Assembly: GCF_016429015.1 (NCBI RefSeq)
Contig: NZ_JAELTU010000030.1
Location: 1 to 55,341 of the forward strand
Length of the DNA: 55,341 bases
From: Rhizobium sp. ASV20
GTDB lineage: Bacteria; Pseudomonadota; Alphaproteobacteria; Rhizobiales; Rhizobiaceae
Direction of reading: 5' to 3'
Part shown: piece after piece, positions 7,161-16,108 of the stretch
Layout of the letters: each line of letters starts with the position of its first letter
How positions within the stretch are numbered: position 1 is the first letter of the stretch
Notes under the pieces: generated by a model
The model's input: the letters and a program-made list of their open reading frames with translations, nothing else
Told to the model about the DNA's origin: nothing
The model's database searches: none
Program-made: the position numbers and the translations under genes

Positions 7161-7895
7161 ATGCGCGTCGCCGTCATCGAAAATATGAAGAACACACCGC
7201 TCGGTGCTCTCGGCATCGCGCTGGAAGAGGCCGGGGCCCAGATCGAATGGTTCTGCCCCTGGAACGGTCAGGCGCTGCCCGAGGACGCGAAGTCCCATGA
7301 CGCGCTGGTCGTGCTTGGCGGCGAGCAGAGCGCGCGCGACGATGACACTCACCCATATCTGCCCGAGCTGGCGCGGCTCATGCGCCGCTTCGAGAGTGAG
7401 GACAAGGCCGTGCTTGGCATCTGCCTCGGCAGCCAGATCCTGGCACGCGCCTATGAGGCGGAAAACCTGCTCGGCGGCGCCCACGAATTCGGCTGGAAGT
7501 CGATCGGCTTGACCGACGAAGGCAAGGTCGATCCCTTGCTGGCCGATGTCGGTGACAACTTCACTATCTTCCAGTGGCATTCCGACACGTTTGCGCTACC
7601 CGCTGGCGCTACCCGTCTTGCGACCAACGGCGTGACGCGCAATCAGGCCTTCCGCATCGGCCGTGCCACCTATGGCACGCAGTTTCACTTCGAGGCGAAC
7701 GCCGCCGTGGTGGAGCGCTGGCGGGGCGAACACCAGGAAACGATCGAGCGCAAGGAGCCGGGCTGGCTTGAGAAATATCCCGAGCTGGTCTCCAAGCACG
7801 CAGCAGCGGCCGAAACGGCCGGTCTTGCCATCGCAAGGGCCTGGGTGAAGACCATCAGGACACAGGCAAAGCTTCCGGAATCGGCAGAGGCCTGA
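7161..7895 (+). CDS. Class I glutamine amidotransferase (GMP synthase-like domain)
   Basis: A 244-residue stand-alone GATase1 domain. The nucleophile elbow GICLGSQ puts the catalytic Cys at residue 88, and QFHFE gives His176 and Glu178, completing the triad. VLGGEQSARDDD and the WHSDTF segment are typical of the GuaA_N-like amidotransferase group found in proteobacteria. No synthetase domain is attached, so either a partner supplies the acceptor or the enzyme hydrolyses a gamma-glutamyl amide by itself. The ATG at 7161 gives the normal family start; an upstream in-frame ATG at 7134 adds nothing conserved. A GFA-family gene follows 30 bases later and may be cotranscribed. Confidence 0.85.
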   Translation: MRVAVIENMKNTPLGALGIALEEAGAQIEWFCPWNGQALPEDAKSHDALVVLGGEQSARDDDTHPYLPELARLMRRFESEDKAVLGICLGSQILARAYEAENLLGGAHEFGWKSIGLTDEGKVDPLLADVGDNFTIFQWHSDTFALPAGATRLATNGVTRNQAFRIGRATYGTQFHFEANAAVVERWRGEHQETIERKEPGWLEKYPELVSKHAAAAETAGLAIARAWVKTIRTQAKLPESAEA

Positions 7896-7925
7896 AAGCG
7901 CCGGCAAATAAGAGGAGACGACACG

Positions 7926-8381
7926 ATGAGCACGCTGGAACTACCATGCGAGGGCAGCTGCCGTTGCGGGCAAGTGCGGTTGAAGATCAACGCCAAACCG
8001 TTGCTGACCATGGCCTGTCACTGCACCGGCTGCCAGCGCATGACGGCGGGCCCCTATTCGCTGAGTGCTGCGATCCCCTCGGAGGGTTTCGAGGTGACGG
8101 AGGGAGAACCTGTGATCGGCGGCCTGCATGGTGACGCTATCCATCACTATTTCTGCCCGCATTGCATGAGCTGGCTGTTCACGAAGCTGGAAGGCGTCGA
8201 CTGGTTCGTCAATGTCCGCGCCACCATGCTGAACAATGTCAGCTGGTTCACGCCCTTCATGGAGACATGGACGAGCGAAAAGCTGCCATGGGTCACCACA
8301 CCGGCCAGGCACAGCTATGCCGCGCTGCCGGCGATGGATGAATATGAAGGCCTGATCGGGGAGTATATGGCGCAGGGGTGA
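7926..8381 (+). CDS. GFA family zinc protein (glutathione-dependent formaldehyde-activating enzyme-like)
   Basis: A 151-residue protein with the cysteine layout of the GFA fold: C12-R-C14, C31-H-C33-x2-C36, and C77-x2-C80, the sets that bind two zinc ions. The ACHCTGCQRMTAGPYS stretch is highly typical. Only some members catalyse addition of formaldehyde to glutathione; most are uncharacterised, so the enzymatic label is tentative. AAGAGGAGAC precedes the ATG. It is 30 bases downstream of a glutamine amidotransferase gene and converges on lepA, with only 9 bases between stops. Confidence 0.85.
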   Translation: MSTLELPCEGSCRCGQVRLKINAKPLLTMACHCTGCQRMTAGPYSLSAAIPSEGFEVTEGEPVIGGLHGDAIHHYFCPHCMSWLFTKLEGVDWFVNVRATMLNNVSWFTPFMETWTSEKLPWVTTPARHSYAALPAMDEYEGLIGEYMAQG

Positions 8382-8390
8382 GGCTGGGCC

Positions 8391-10223
8391 TCACTCATCT
8401 CCCATCTTCAGCGCGGCAATAAAGGCTTCCTGCGGGATTTCGACCTTGCCGAACTGCCGCATGCGCTTCTTGCCTTCCTTCTGCTTGTCGAGCAGCTTGC
8501 GCTTGCGGCTGGCGTCGCCGCCGTAGCACTTGGCAGTCACGTCCTTGCGCAGCGCCTTCACCGTCTCGCGCGCGATGATGCGCCCGCCGATAGCGGCCTG
8601 GATCGGGATCTGGAACATGTGTTGCGGGATCAGGTCCTTCAGCTTCTCGCACATGACGCGGCCGCGCTTTTCAGCGGCGGAGCGGTGTACGAGCATGGAG
8701 AGCGCATCGACCGGCTCGGCATTGACGAGGATCGACATCTTGACGAGATCGCTCTCGCGATAGTCTGTCAGGCTGTAGTCGAAGGAGGCATAGCCCTTGG
8801 AGATCGACTTCAAGCGGTCATAGAAGTCGAAGACGACTTCGTTGAGCGGCAGGTCGTAGGTGATCATGGCGCGGTTGCCGACATAGGTCAGCTCGGTCTG
8901 GATGCCGCGGCGGTCCTGGCAGAGTTTCAGGATCGAGCCGAGATAGTCGTCCGGCGTCAGGATCGTTGCCTTGATCCACGGCTCGCGGAATTCGGAAATC
9001 TTCACGACGTCAGGCATGTCGGCCGGGTTATGCAGCTCGATCTCGGTGCCGTCTGTCATGGACAGCTGATAGACGACCGAAGGAGCCGTGGCGATCAGGT
9101 CGAGGTTGAACTCGCGCTCCAGGCGCTCCTGGATGATTTCCAGGTGAAGCAAGCCGAGGAAGCCGCAGCGGAAGCCGAAGCCGAGAGCGGCGGACGATTC
9201 CATTTCGAAGGAGAAGCTGGCGTCGTTGAGGCGCAGCTTGCCCATCGCGGAGCGCAGGTCTTCGAAATCGGCGGCATCGACCGGGAAGAGGCCGCAGAAC
9301 ACCACAGGCTGGGCCGGCTTGAAGCCCGGCAGTGCTTCGGCGGTCGGGCGCTTGTCTTCGGTGATGGTATCGCCGACGCGGGTATCGGCCACTTCCTTGA
9401 TCGAGGCGGTGATGAAGCCGATCTCGCCGGGGCCGAGGCTCTCGACGGCGACCATCTTCGGCGTGAGAACGCCGACGCGTTCGATCTGGTACTTCGCGTC
9501 CGTGCCCATCATGCGGATGGTCTGGCCCTTGGTCAGTGTACCGTCGATGATGCGCACGAGAACCATGACGCCGAGATAGGTGTCGTACCAGCTGTCGACC
9601 AGCAGCGCCTTCAAGGGCGCCTTTTCGCCGCCCGCGCTCTTCGGTGCCGGCAGCTTGTTGACGATGGCTTCCAGCACGTCGGGAATGCCGAGGCCGGTCT
9701 TCGCCGAAATCAGCACAGCGTCCGATGCGTCGATACCAATCACTTCCTCGATCTGGTCCTTGATGCGGTCAGGTTCGGCCGCCGGCAGGTCGATCTTGTT
9801 GAGGACGGTGACGAGCTCGTGATTGTTGTCGATCGCCTGATAGACGTTGGCGAGCGTCTGGGCTTCCACGCCCTGCGACGCGTCCACGACCAGCAGCGAT
9901 CCCTCGCAGGCCGACAGCGAGCGCGAAACTTCATAGGCGAAGTCGACGTGTCCGGGCGTGTCGATCAGGTTGAGGATGTAGGTTTCGCCATTGTTGGCCT
10001 TGTAGTGCAGACGCACCGTCTGGGCCTTGATGGTGATGCCGCGCTCGCGCTCGATCTCCATGTTGTCCAACACCTGCTCCGACATCTCGCGTTCGGCAAG
10101 GCCGCCCGTCGTCTGGATCAGGCGGTCGGCCAGCGTCGATTTGCCGTGGTCGATGTGGGCCACGATCGAGAAGTTGCGGATGTGCGAAAGCGGAGTGGTC
10201 GAATTGGTGCTCATGCGCGCCAT
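8391..10223 (-). CDS. lepA: Elongation factor 4 (LepA), ribosome back-translocase
   Basis: A 610-residue translational GTPase. G1 is AHIDHGKST (residues 23-30 area), G3 DTPGH, G4 NKID; domains II and III follow (with [11 protein letters not shown] and [18 protein letters not shown]), and the LepA-specific C-terminal domain ends in [20 protein letters not shown] and [16 protein letters not shown]. Full-length, membrane- and ribosome-associated, it acts on stalled or mistranslocated ribosomes. The start is either the ATG at 10223 or a second one at 10214; neither has a clear ribosome site. Long frames on the opposite strand are shadows of this gene. Confidence 0.97.
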   Translation of the reverse strand: MARMSTNSTTPLSHIRNFSIVAHIDHGKSTLADRLIQTTGGLAEREMSEQVLDNMEIERERGITIKAQTVRLHYKANNGETYILNLIDTPGHVDFAYEVSRSLSACEGSLLVVDASQGVEAQTLANVYQAIDNNHELVTVLNKIDLPAAEPDRIKDQIEEVIGIDASDAVLISAKTGLGIPDVLEAIVNKLPAPKSAGGEKAPLKALLVDSWYDTYLGVMVLVRIIDGTLTKGQTIRMMGTDAKYQIERVGVLTPKMVAVESLGPGEIGFITASIKEVADTRVGDTITEDKRPTAEALPGFKPAQPVVFCGLFPVDAADFEDLRSAMGKLRLNDASFSFEMESSAALGFGFRCGFLGLLHLEIIQERLEREFNLDLIATAPSVVYQLSMTDGTEIELHNPADMPDVVKISEFREPWIKATILTPDDYLGSILKLCQDRRGIQTELTYVGNRAMITYDLPLNEVVFDFYDRLKSISKGYASFDYSLTDYRESDLVKMSILVNAEPVDALSMLVHRSAAEKRGRVMCEKLKDLIPQHMFQIPIQAAIGGRIIARETVKALRKDVTAKCYGGDASRKRKLLDKQKEGKKRMRQFGKVEIPQEAFIAALKMGDE

Positions 10224-10355
10224 ATAGCAGCGCTGCCCCGCGCCGCAAAGCGGAAAAGCGGGGCTTTGGCGGCTATCTTCACGTTATGTTAGCCTTTTCC
10301 GGCCCGGCGGCGATGAACATCTATGGCCTCTTGATTCCATCATGAGAACGTGTAT

Positions 10356-10371
10356 TTCTCTTATAGTGGAA
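10356..10371. promoter_or_regulatory. Candidate operator of the XRE-cupin regulator
   Basis: A short dyad TTC-N3-TATA-N3-GAA centred 31 bases before the ATG at 10395. XRE-cupin regulators of this kind usually control their own operon from such a compact site over the promoter. The symmetric positions are 10 of 16, so the call is modest. Confidence 0.4.
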
Positions 10372-10394
10372 TTTTGAGGCGCGAGACGTTGACA

Positions 10395-10967
10395 ATGGCG
10401 GATGATGATCTGGATCTGGCGATCGGCGCGCGTATCAAGGAGCTGCGCATCGCTCGCGGCCTGACGCTGGATGAGCTTGCCAATGCCTCGGCCGTCAGCC
10501 GCGCGATGATCTCGCGCATCGAGCGGGCGGAGGCGAGCCCGACGGCCTCGCTGCTGTCACGGCTCTGCGCAGCGCTCGGCCTTTCTCTCTCGGCTTTCTT
10601 TGCCGAGGAGCATGACGATGTATCGCCGCTTGCGCGCCGCGAGCAGCAGGCGATCTGGCGCGATCCCGGAACCGGCTATCTCAGGCGTTCCATCTCGCCG
10701 CCGGGCACGGGCTCGAAGATCGATGTCGTCGAAGTCATCTTCCCCGCCGGGGCGCGCGTCATTTTCCCGCCGAATACGGCGAGCGCAGATATGACTCAAT
10801 ATGTCTGGCTGTTCGAGGGCGAGATGGAAGTGACGCATCGCGATATCACGCATCGCCTCATGCCCGGCGACTGCCTCTTCATGGGCGTCGGTGACGGCCA
10901 TGCCTTCCACAATCCCGGCGAGGTGCCGGCGCGCTACAGCGTCATCCTCGATCGCAGCCGTTCATAG
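10395..10967 (+). CDS. XRE family transcriptional regulator with C-terminal cupin domain
   Basis: A 190-residue protein: a helix-turn-helix of the XRE type at about residues 11-65 (LRIARGLTLDELANASAVSR, MISRIERAEASPTASLLSRL) followed by a cupin barrel at about 110-185 (VWLFEGEMEVT, LMPGDCLFMGVGDGHAFHNP) that would sense a small ligand. Members of this class often regulate the amino-acid or metabolite-modifying gene next to them. Here an acetyltransferase gene starts 19 bases after the stop, so the pair is probably one operon and the acetyltransferase the direct target. No strong ribosome site is visible before the ATG at 10395. Confidence 0.85.
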   Translation: MADDDLDLAIGARIKELRIARGLTLDELANASAVSRAMISRIERAEASPTASLLSRLCAALGLSLSAFFAEEHDDVSPLARREQQAIWRDPGTGYLRRSISPPGTGSKIDVVEVIFPAGARVIFPPNTASADMTQYVWLFEGEMEVTHRDITHRLMPGDCLFMGVGDGHAFHNPGEVPARYSVILDRSRS

Positions 10968-10985
10968 CTACCCAAGGACCTTCTC

Positions 10986-11507
10986 ATGCCCGATATTCGT
11001 CTTCTATCCGCTGTCGACGCTCGCGACAGGCTATCCGATCTCTGCGACGTGCTTGTCGATTGCGTCAATGGTGGCGCGTCCGTCGGCTTCATGCAGCCTT
11101 ATGGCGTGGCCGATGCCTTGCCCTACTGGCAGGGTGTGGTCGATAGCGTCGAAAGCGGCGCGACATTGCTTTTTGCCGCCGTGCTCGAGGGCAAGGTTGT
11201 CGGAACGGTGCAGGTGGGCGTTGCGCAGATGCCGAACCAGCCGCATCGCGGCGATCTCAAGAAACTGCTGGTGCACAGATCCGCGCGGGGCAAGGGTATC
11301 GCCCGCCTCCTGATGGACGCAGCCGAAGGCGAAGCCGCCCGCATCGGCAAGACCTTGCTGGTGCTCGACACGGCAACCGGCAGCGATGCCGAAGCGATCT
11401 ATCCGCGTCTCGGCTGGCAGCGTGTCGGCGTGGTGCCGGATTATGCCATGTGGCCGGAAGGCGGCCTTTGCGACACGACACTTTTTTATAAACGCATCGC
11501 TGCGTGA
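10986..11507 (+). CDS. GNAT family N-acetyltransferase
   Basis: A 173-residue GNAT domain. The acetyl-CoA loop is KKLLVHRSARGKGIARLLMD, the Q/R-x2-G-x-G/A signature, preceded by the beta4 strand VVGTVQVGVAQ and followed by GEAARIGKTLLVLDTATGSDA and the Y-x-R-LGWQRVG segment of small-molecule acetyltransferases. CAAGGAC lies before the ATG. It follows the XRE-cupin gene closely and probably acetylates a small amine whose level that regulator senses; the substrate is not visible from sequence. Confidence 0.85.
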   Translation: MPDIRLLSAVDARDRLSDLCDVLVDCVNGGASVGFMQPYGVADALPYWQGVVDSVESGATLLFAAVLEGKVVGTVQVGVAQMPNQPHRGDLKKLLVHRSARGKGIARLLMDAAEGEAARIGKTLLVLDTATGSDAEAIYPRLGWQRVGVVPDYAMWPEGGLCDTTLFYKRIAA

Positions 11508-11516
11508 GAACCTGAT

Positions 11517-12122
11517 TCAGGCTGAAAAGGCGGAAATGGCATCTCGTAATGTCGAGCCCGGCGTCCATTGCATCGCCTTCCAGCCGAATTGCCGTGCAGC
11601 CTCGATATTGGCTGCCACATCGTCGATGAAGCCGATCTCGCTTGCGGCAAAGCCGACGCCTTCGGTTGCCAGCTGAAAGAACTCGGCCGCAGGCTTCTGA
11701 TGGCCGAGAGCCGCCGAATAGAAAATGCCGTCGAAACGCTCGGAAAGCTGAAGCGTCTCCATCAGATAGGCCGCGCGCATGTGCTCCTGATTGGTCGCAA
11801 GGAACATTTTCGTGCCGTCGGCGCGTAGGGCCGCAAGGTCTTGGAGCAGTCCATGATCGAGGCGGGAGTCGTTTTCGAACCAATAGTCGATCAGCGCTTT
11901 TGCGTGGAGTTGCGGCGCGATCTCGCCCAGAACCCCCATAAGCCTTGGTTCCAGCGCGTCGCGGCCAGTGACGATATCTTGCCAATAGGGTTTGAAGAAT
12001 GCCTGTTGAAGCATAGTCAGCGGCAAGCCGAGGTCCTGCTCCAGATAGGTGAAAAGCGGCAGCCCGTCGCTTGGCCTTCCGTGAACCAGGACGCCGTCGA
12101 CATCGACCATCAGGATTTTCAT
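11517..12122 (-). CDS. HAD superfamily hydrolase
   Basis: A 201-residue HAD phosphatase-like protein. Motif I is VDVDGVL (Asp7 nucleophile and Asp9, followed by Gly), motif II is LATNQEH, the motif III Lys lies in GHQKPAAEF, and motif IV is GFIDDVAANIEAA. The alpha-helical cap between motifs I and II fits the subclass of small-molecule phosphatases and beta-phosphoglucomutase-like enzymes. The substrate is unknown. Its 5' end faces the acetylpolyamine amidohydrolase gene, with 136 bases between the starts; its 3' end lies 9 bases from that of the GNAT gene. Confidence 0.85.
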   Translation of the reverse strand: MKILMVDVDGVLVHGRPSDGLPLFTYLEQDLGLPLTMLQQAFFKPYWQDIVTGRDALEPRLMGVLGEIAPQLHAKALIDYWFENDSRLDHGLLQDLAALRADGTKMFLATNQEHMRAAYLMETLQLSERFDGIFYSAALGHQKPAAEFFQLATEGVGFAASEIGFIDDVAANIEAARQFGWKAMQWTPGSTLRDAISAFSA

Positions 12123-12258
12123 GCGACCATCCTCGCTTCGTCAAATGCAGGCGGAAAATGCCGTCACTTGCGATAGGGTTCAAGATCGCGTCCGGTCTTT
12201 TTTCCTTGTCGCGATGCATGTAGCCTCTAAGGCAAATAACATGATGGAGGAGGCGAAT

Positions 12259-13284
12259 ATGCGGGTCATTTACTCGGAAGATCACAAGCTCAGGGATGCC
12301 AAGACCGAGCTGCATGATGGCAAGCTCGTCACCCCCTTCGAAGCGCCTTTCCGCGCCGAGTGGATCCTCGCCGCCGTCAAGGAAGCCGGCTTCGTCGATG
12401 TCGTCGCACCTGAGGTCTACGGGCTCGAGACGGCGTGCAAGGTGCATGATCCCGCCTATCTCGAATTTCTGCGTGTGGTTTGGGAGCGCTGGGTCGCTGC
12501 CGGGTTTACGGGTGAGGCGATCTCCAATTCCTTCCCTGTCAGGCGCACCAGTCAGCGCGTGCCGGAAAATATCGTCGGCATGATCGGCCACTATGCCAAT
12601 GCTGCCGATACTTCCATCACCAAGGGATCCTATGAGGCGGCGCTTGCTTCCATGCGCTGCGCATTGACCGGCGCCGATTGGCTACATGTTGGCAATCGCT
12701 TTGCCTTTGCGCTCTGCCGTCCGCCCGGCCATCATGCGGGCTCCGATCTCTTCGGCGGCTATTGCTTCATCAACAATGCCGGCGTCGCCGCGCAGCGCCT
12801 GCGCGACCATGGCGCGGCCAGGGTTGCGGTGCTCGATGTCGATTTCCATCATGGCAACGGCACGCAGGACATATTCTACCGGCGGGGCGATGTCTTCACG
12901 GCTTCGCTGCACGGCGATCCCATTCATGCCTTTCCCTATTTCCTCGGCCATGCCGACGAGAAAGGCGAGGGCAATGGGCTCGGCGCCAACCGCAACTACC
13001 CGATGCAGCCGGGAACGCCATGGGAGGTATGGTCATCGGCGCTCGACGATGCACTGGCCCGCGTCAAGGCCTTCGGTGCTGAAGCGATCGTCCTCTCGCT
13101 CGGCGTCGACACATTCGAGCGCGATCCTATCTCCTTCTTCGCATTGCGGTCGCAGGATTTCATCCGCATGGGCGAGCGTATAGCCGCCGCGGGATTACCC
13201 GTGCTCGTCTGCATGGAGGGCGGCTATGGCGTGCCAGAAATCGGTCTCAACGTCGCCAATGTGCTGACAGGCCTGGAGGCCTGA
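12259..13284 (+). CDS. Acetylpolyamine amidohydrolase (histone deacetylase superfamily)
   Basis: A 341-residue zinc deacylase. The active-site pair is in RPPGHHAGSD (H158, H159); zinc ligands are D195 and H197 in DVDFHHGNGTQ and D284 in LGVDTF; the transition-state Tyr is Y323 in EGGYGVPEIG. The N-terminal region and the insertion around residues 85-110 resemble acetylpolyamine amidohydrolases more than class I histone deacetylases, so acetylputrescine or acetylspermidine is the likely substrate. The ATG at 12259 has GGAGGAGG 5 bases upstream; earlier in-frame ATGs are rejected. The divergent HAD gene may share its promoter region. Confidence 0.88.
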   Translation: MRVIYSEDHKLRDAKTELHDGKLVTPFEAPFRAEWILAAVKEAGFVDVVAPEVYGLETACKVHDPAYLEFLRVVWERWVAAGFTGEAISNSFPVRRTSQRVPENIVGMIGHYANAADTSITKGSYEAALASMRCALTGADWLHVGNRFAFALCRPPGHHAGSDLFGGYCFINNAGVAAQRLRDHGAARVAVLDVDFHHGNGTQDIFYRRGDVFTASLHGDPIHAFPYFLGHADEKGEGNGLGANRNYPMQPGTPWEVWSSALDDALARVKAFGAEAIVLSLGVDTFERDPISFFALRSQDFIRMGERIAAAGLPVLVCMEGGYGVPEIGLNVANVLTGLEA

Positions 13285-13379
13285 GCGGCTCTTGCATCAA
13301 AGCGCCTGATCCCAGCATGAAAAGTTTGAATTTGCCAGGGTAAAGCCAGGCCTCTAAAACCTCGCCGATAGGAGAGGTC

Positions 13380-14294
13380 ATGGATCAGAAGCTTATCGAA
13401 AGTGGCACGGATGGCGGCGCGGTATTGATGCCGCATCCAGACGTTGCGCCATCCTCCGGCGGCATTGCCACCGGCGTGCTGATGTGTGTCTTGTCGATGT
13501 CCTGTATCCAGTTCGGCTCGGCTCTGTCGGCTCCGATCATCAACGCCTATGGGCCGGTGGGGGCTACATGGCTGCGGCTCGTCTTCGCCTCCGTAGCGTT
13601 GGCGATCATCGTCCGTCCGAAGATCATGAGCTACAATCGCTCACAGTGGCTCGGCGTGCTGGCGCTCGGCACCGTGTCAGCGCTGATGACGACCCTCTTC
13701 TTCTCGGCAATCGCCCGCATTCCCTTAGGCCTTGCCGTCGCCATCGAGTTTCTTGGGCCGCTGCTGGTCGCGACCCTGGGCTTCGGGCTCAGCCGCCAGC
13801 TTCTCTGGCCTCTCTTCGCCGCTATCGGCGTGCTGCTGCTTGCCTATGATGGCGAGGCATGGGTCGGCAATCTGCCCGGCATTCTCTTTGCCATCGGGGC
13901 AGGGGCGGGCTGGGCGAGCTACATCCTGCTGACAAAGAAGGTTGGCAACGCCTTTCAGGGTCTCGAGGGGCTTTCCATGTCGCTGCTGGTCGCGGCTGTT
14001 GTCTCGACCCCCTTCGGCTTTGCCTCGGCCGCCCCGCATCTGACGGGTTACGGCCTCATCGAGATCGCCGGCCTGGCGCTGCTCGTTCCGTTGTTTCCGT
14101 ATGTTCTGGAAATGGTGGCGTTGCGCCGCATGCCGACCTCATCCTTCGGCATTCTCATGAGCCTGGAACCGGCCATCGGCGCCTTCGCAGGCTTCATCAT
14201 CCTGTCGCAACCGATGACGCCATCACAGATGTTCGGCACCGCCCTCGTCGTTTCCGCCAGCATCGGCGCCACGATCTTTGCGACGAAGGGCTGA
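13380..14294 (+). CDS. EamA/DMT family metabolite exporter
   Basis: A 304-residue protein with ten hydrophobic segments arranged as two EamA repeats, the second beginning near residue 155. The charged loop before helix 4 and the ending ALVVSASIGATIFATKG are usual. It resembles RhtA-type threonine/homoserine exporters. AGGAGAGG lies close to the ATG, an unusually good site in this window. It follows the amidohydrolase gene by 95 bases on the same strand; whether the two are cotranscribed is unclear. Transport substrate is inferred only from family. Confidence 0.85.
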   Translation: MDQKLIESGTDGGAVLMPHPDVAPSSGGIATGVLMCVLSMSCIQFGSALSAPIINAYGPVGATWLRLVFASVALAIIVRPKIMSYNRSQWLGVLALGTVSALMTTLFFSAIARIPLGLAVAIEFLGPLLVATLGFGLSRQLLWPLFAAIGVLLLAYDGEAWVGNLPGILFAIGAGAGWASYILLTKKVGNAFQGLEGLSMSLLVAAVVSTPFGFASAAPHLTGYGLIEIAGLALLVPLFPYVLEMVALRRMPTSSFGILMSLEPAIGAFAGFIILSQPMTPSQMFGTALVVSASIGATIFATKG

Positions 14295-14353
14295 TCGGTC
14301 GCGGTTCGCTCTTCTCGTGTTACCTTGCGCGAACCACGGGGCAGACGTGTCGT

Positions 14354-14821
14354 TCACCGGCCCTGCCGTGTCGGGTCATCCAGCGCAGGATTATAGAAGA
14401 GCGATAGCGTCAGGCTTTTGGCGATGCGTTCCGCTGTCGCCATGAACCAGTTTTTAGCCTGCTCGGAAGGCGCGATATCGGTGAGCGTCTGCGAGAAAAG
14501 CGCCAGCCATTCAGGAAAGAGATCGACAGCCATGCCCTCGACACCGAGGTGCGCCTGCACCGGCTTGCCGCCATAAGCGCCGTTCTTGAAGGCGACCGAT
14601 GACCAGAAGCGCTTCATCTTTTCCATGTGGTCGGGCCAGCGCCCGGCAAGCCGCCCGTCAAATACCGGCCCCAGGCGAGGATGAGCCTGAATGCGTCCGT
14701 AGAAGGTATCGACCAGCCTGTCGATGAAAGCGGCATCGATCCCCATGCTTGCCATCTCGGCTTCGGCCTTTTCGCGAATGCCGGCAAGGTGGGCGGCTCG
14801 GCCCTGTATGTCGTTGTCCAT
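14354..14821 (-). CDS. Group III truncated haemoglobin
   Basis: A 155-residue protein with the 2-on-2 globin pattern of group III: FYGRIQAHPRLGPVF in helix B to the C/E region, W at WPDHMEKMKRFWSS, the proximal-helix segment QAHLGVEG that should carry the haem-ligating His, and the conserved W in LFPEWLALF. Members bind oxygen or NO and are thought to aid NO detoxification or redox protection at low oxygen. It stands alone, divergent from mbfA, with 263 bases between the starts that include an Irr-type iron box nearer mbfA. Confidence 0.88.
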   Translation of the reverse strand: MDNDIQGRAAHLAGIREKAEAEMASMGIDAAFIDRLVDTFYGRIQAHPRLGPVFDGRLAGRWPDHMEKMKRFWSSVAFKNGAYGGKPVQAHLGVEGMAVDLFPEWLALFSQTLTDIAPSEQAKNWFMATAERIAKSLTLSLFYNPALDDPTRQGR

Positions 14822-15043
14822 GTGCAGCTCCCGCCGATCACGTGCAGAATATCGCCGTGTCAGCTTTCGTCTCCGCTTATCTATGCAATTTCAGGGCATA
14901 TCCAAGACGTCATGCGGATGTTGCGGCAATCTGTCAGAACCGCTTTTGTATCTATGCGCTCCGAGCCGCAATCCGTCATCTCTCCGCTCAATACGATTTC
15001 CACTCAAGATGGCGTCTCGCCGCTTGACCGCGACGTTGCTCGA

Positions 15044-15068
15044 CTTTAGAATTAGAATAATTCTAAAG
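15044..15068 (+). promoter_or_regulatory. Irr-type iron control element (ICE) before mbfA
   Basis: Two perfect 11-base arms, CTTTAGAATTA (15044-15054) and TAATTCTAAAG (15058-15068), separated by GAA. The core TTTAGAA...TTCTAAA is the ICE motif bound by the haem-regulated Irr protein in rhizobia. It ends 16 bases before the mbfA start codon, where binding would block transcription under low iron, as is known for mbfA in Agrobacterium and Bradyrhizobium. Confidence 0.85.
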
Positions 15069-15084
15069 TTATAAGGTTGCCTCC

Positions 15085-16068
15085 ATGTTGCTCGGCCTTT
15101 TTCGTCCGTCGAAACGCCCCTTCACCTCTCTCTCGGAACAGGAAATCCTGGCCGTTGCCATCGCCGCGGAAGAGGACGATTCGCGCATCTATCTCGCCTA
15201 TGCCGAGATACTTCGCCCACATTATCCAGAGTCCGCCAAAGTCTTCGAGGATATGGCAGAGGTTGAGGATACTCATCGAAAGACCCTCATCGACATGCAC
15301 CGGCAGCGTTTCGGCGAGCGTATCCCGCTGATCCGGCGCGAGCACGTCAGTGGCTTTTACGAGCGCAAGCCGGACTGGCTGCGCAAAAATCTCTCCCTCG
15401 ATTCCATTCGCGAGGAAGCGGAGGCGATGGAGCAGCAGGCCTACAATTTCTATATTCAGGCCGCCAAGCAGGTTTCCGATGCATCGACAAGGCAGCTTCT
15501 CGGCGACCTGGCGTTGGCGGAGCAGGGGCATGAAGACGTTGCCCGTCTGCTTGGCAATAAGCACACGCCGGAAACCGTAAAGCAGGAAGAGGATGCGCAG
15601 GCGCGTCGCCAGTTCGTGCTGACTTATGTGCAGCCGGGTCTGGCCGGCCTCATGGATGGCTCCGTCTCCACTCTGGCGCCGATTTTCGCCGCCGCATTTG
15701 CCACGCAGCAGACATGGCAGACCTTTCTTGTCGGTCTGTCGGCCTCTGTCGGCGCCGGCATTTCGATGGGTTTCACCGAGGCGGCACACGATGACGGCAA
15801 GATCTCCGGGCGCGGTTCGCCGATCAAGCGCGGTCTTGCCTGTGGCATCATGACGGCGATCGGCGGCCTCGGTCACGCCTTGCCGTATCTTATCCCGCAT
15901 TTCTGGACGGCAACGATCACGGCCGCGATCGTCGTTTTCTTCGAGCTCTGGGCCATCGCTTTCATCCAGAACAAATATATGGAAACGCCGTTCCTTCGCG
16001 CAGCCTTCCAGGTGGTGGTTGGTGGCTCTCTGGTGCTGGCGGCCGGTATTCTGATCGGCAATGCCTGA
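15085..16068 (+). CDS. mbfA: Membrane-bound ferritin-like iron exporter MbfA
   Basis: A 327-residue fusion of two parts. Residues of about 10-150 form a ferritin-like (erythrin/rubrerythrin) four-helix domain with Glu/His ligands in AIAAEEDD, MAEVEDTH, EEAEAMEQQAYN and ALAEQGHED. Residues of about 180-327 are a VIT1-type membrane domain (GLAGLMDGSVSTLAPIF, GISMGFTEAAHDDG and three or more later spans). MbfA exports iron across the inner membrane and helps acid and peroxide resistance. The Irr box directly upstream fits derepression when iron is plentiful. A hairpin and a stress-gene promoter follow the stop. Confidence 0.9.
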   Translation: MLLGLFRPSKRPFTSLSEQEILAVAIAAEEDDSRIYLAYAEILRPHYPESAKVFEDMAEVEDTHRKTLIDMHRQRFGERIPLIRREHVSGFYERKPDWLRKNLSLDSIREEAEAMEQQAYNFYIQAAKQVSDASTRQLLGDLALAEQGHEDVARLLGNKHTPETVKQEEDAQARRQFVLTYVQPGLAGLMDGSVSTLAPIFAAAFATQQTWQTFLVGLSASVGAGISMGFTEAAHDDGKISGRGSPIKRGLACGIMTAIGGLGHALPYLIPHFWTATITAAIVVFFELWAIAFIQNKYMETPFLRAAFQVVVGGSLVLAAGILIGNA

Positions 16069-16108
16069 TGCGTGCCTGGGGCGCGCTGTTCACGAAATGT
16101 TAAACTTC

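Noticed and set aside
8619..10292. Long open frame opposite lepA (557 codons)
   Set aside because: Antisense shadow of a high-GC gene: low-complexity Arg/Asp/Gly-rich translation, no ribosome site, and lepA on the other strand is certain.
11200..11225. GGAAC followed by CGTT inside the GNAT gene, resembling a stress promoter
   Set aside because: The spacer is 12 bases instead of 16-17 and the site is inside a coding region.
11257..12591. 444-codon minus-strand frame covering the HAD gene and the start of the amidohydrolase gene
   Set aside because: It overlaps two well-supported genes in other frames and has no domain of its own.
15130..15165. GGAAC...CGTT inside mbfA
   Set aside because: The spacer is only 13 bases; coincidence in coding sequence.
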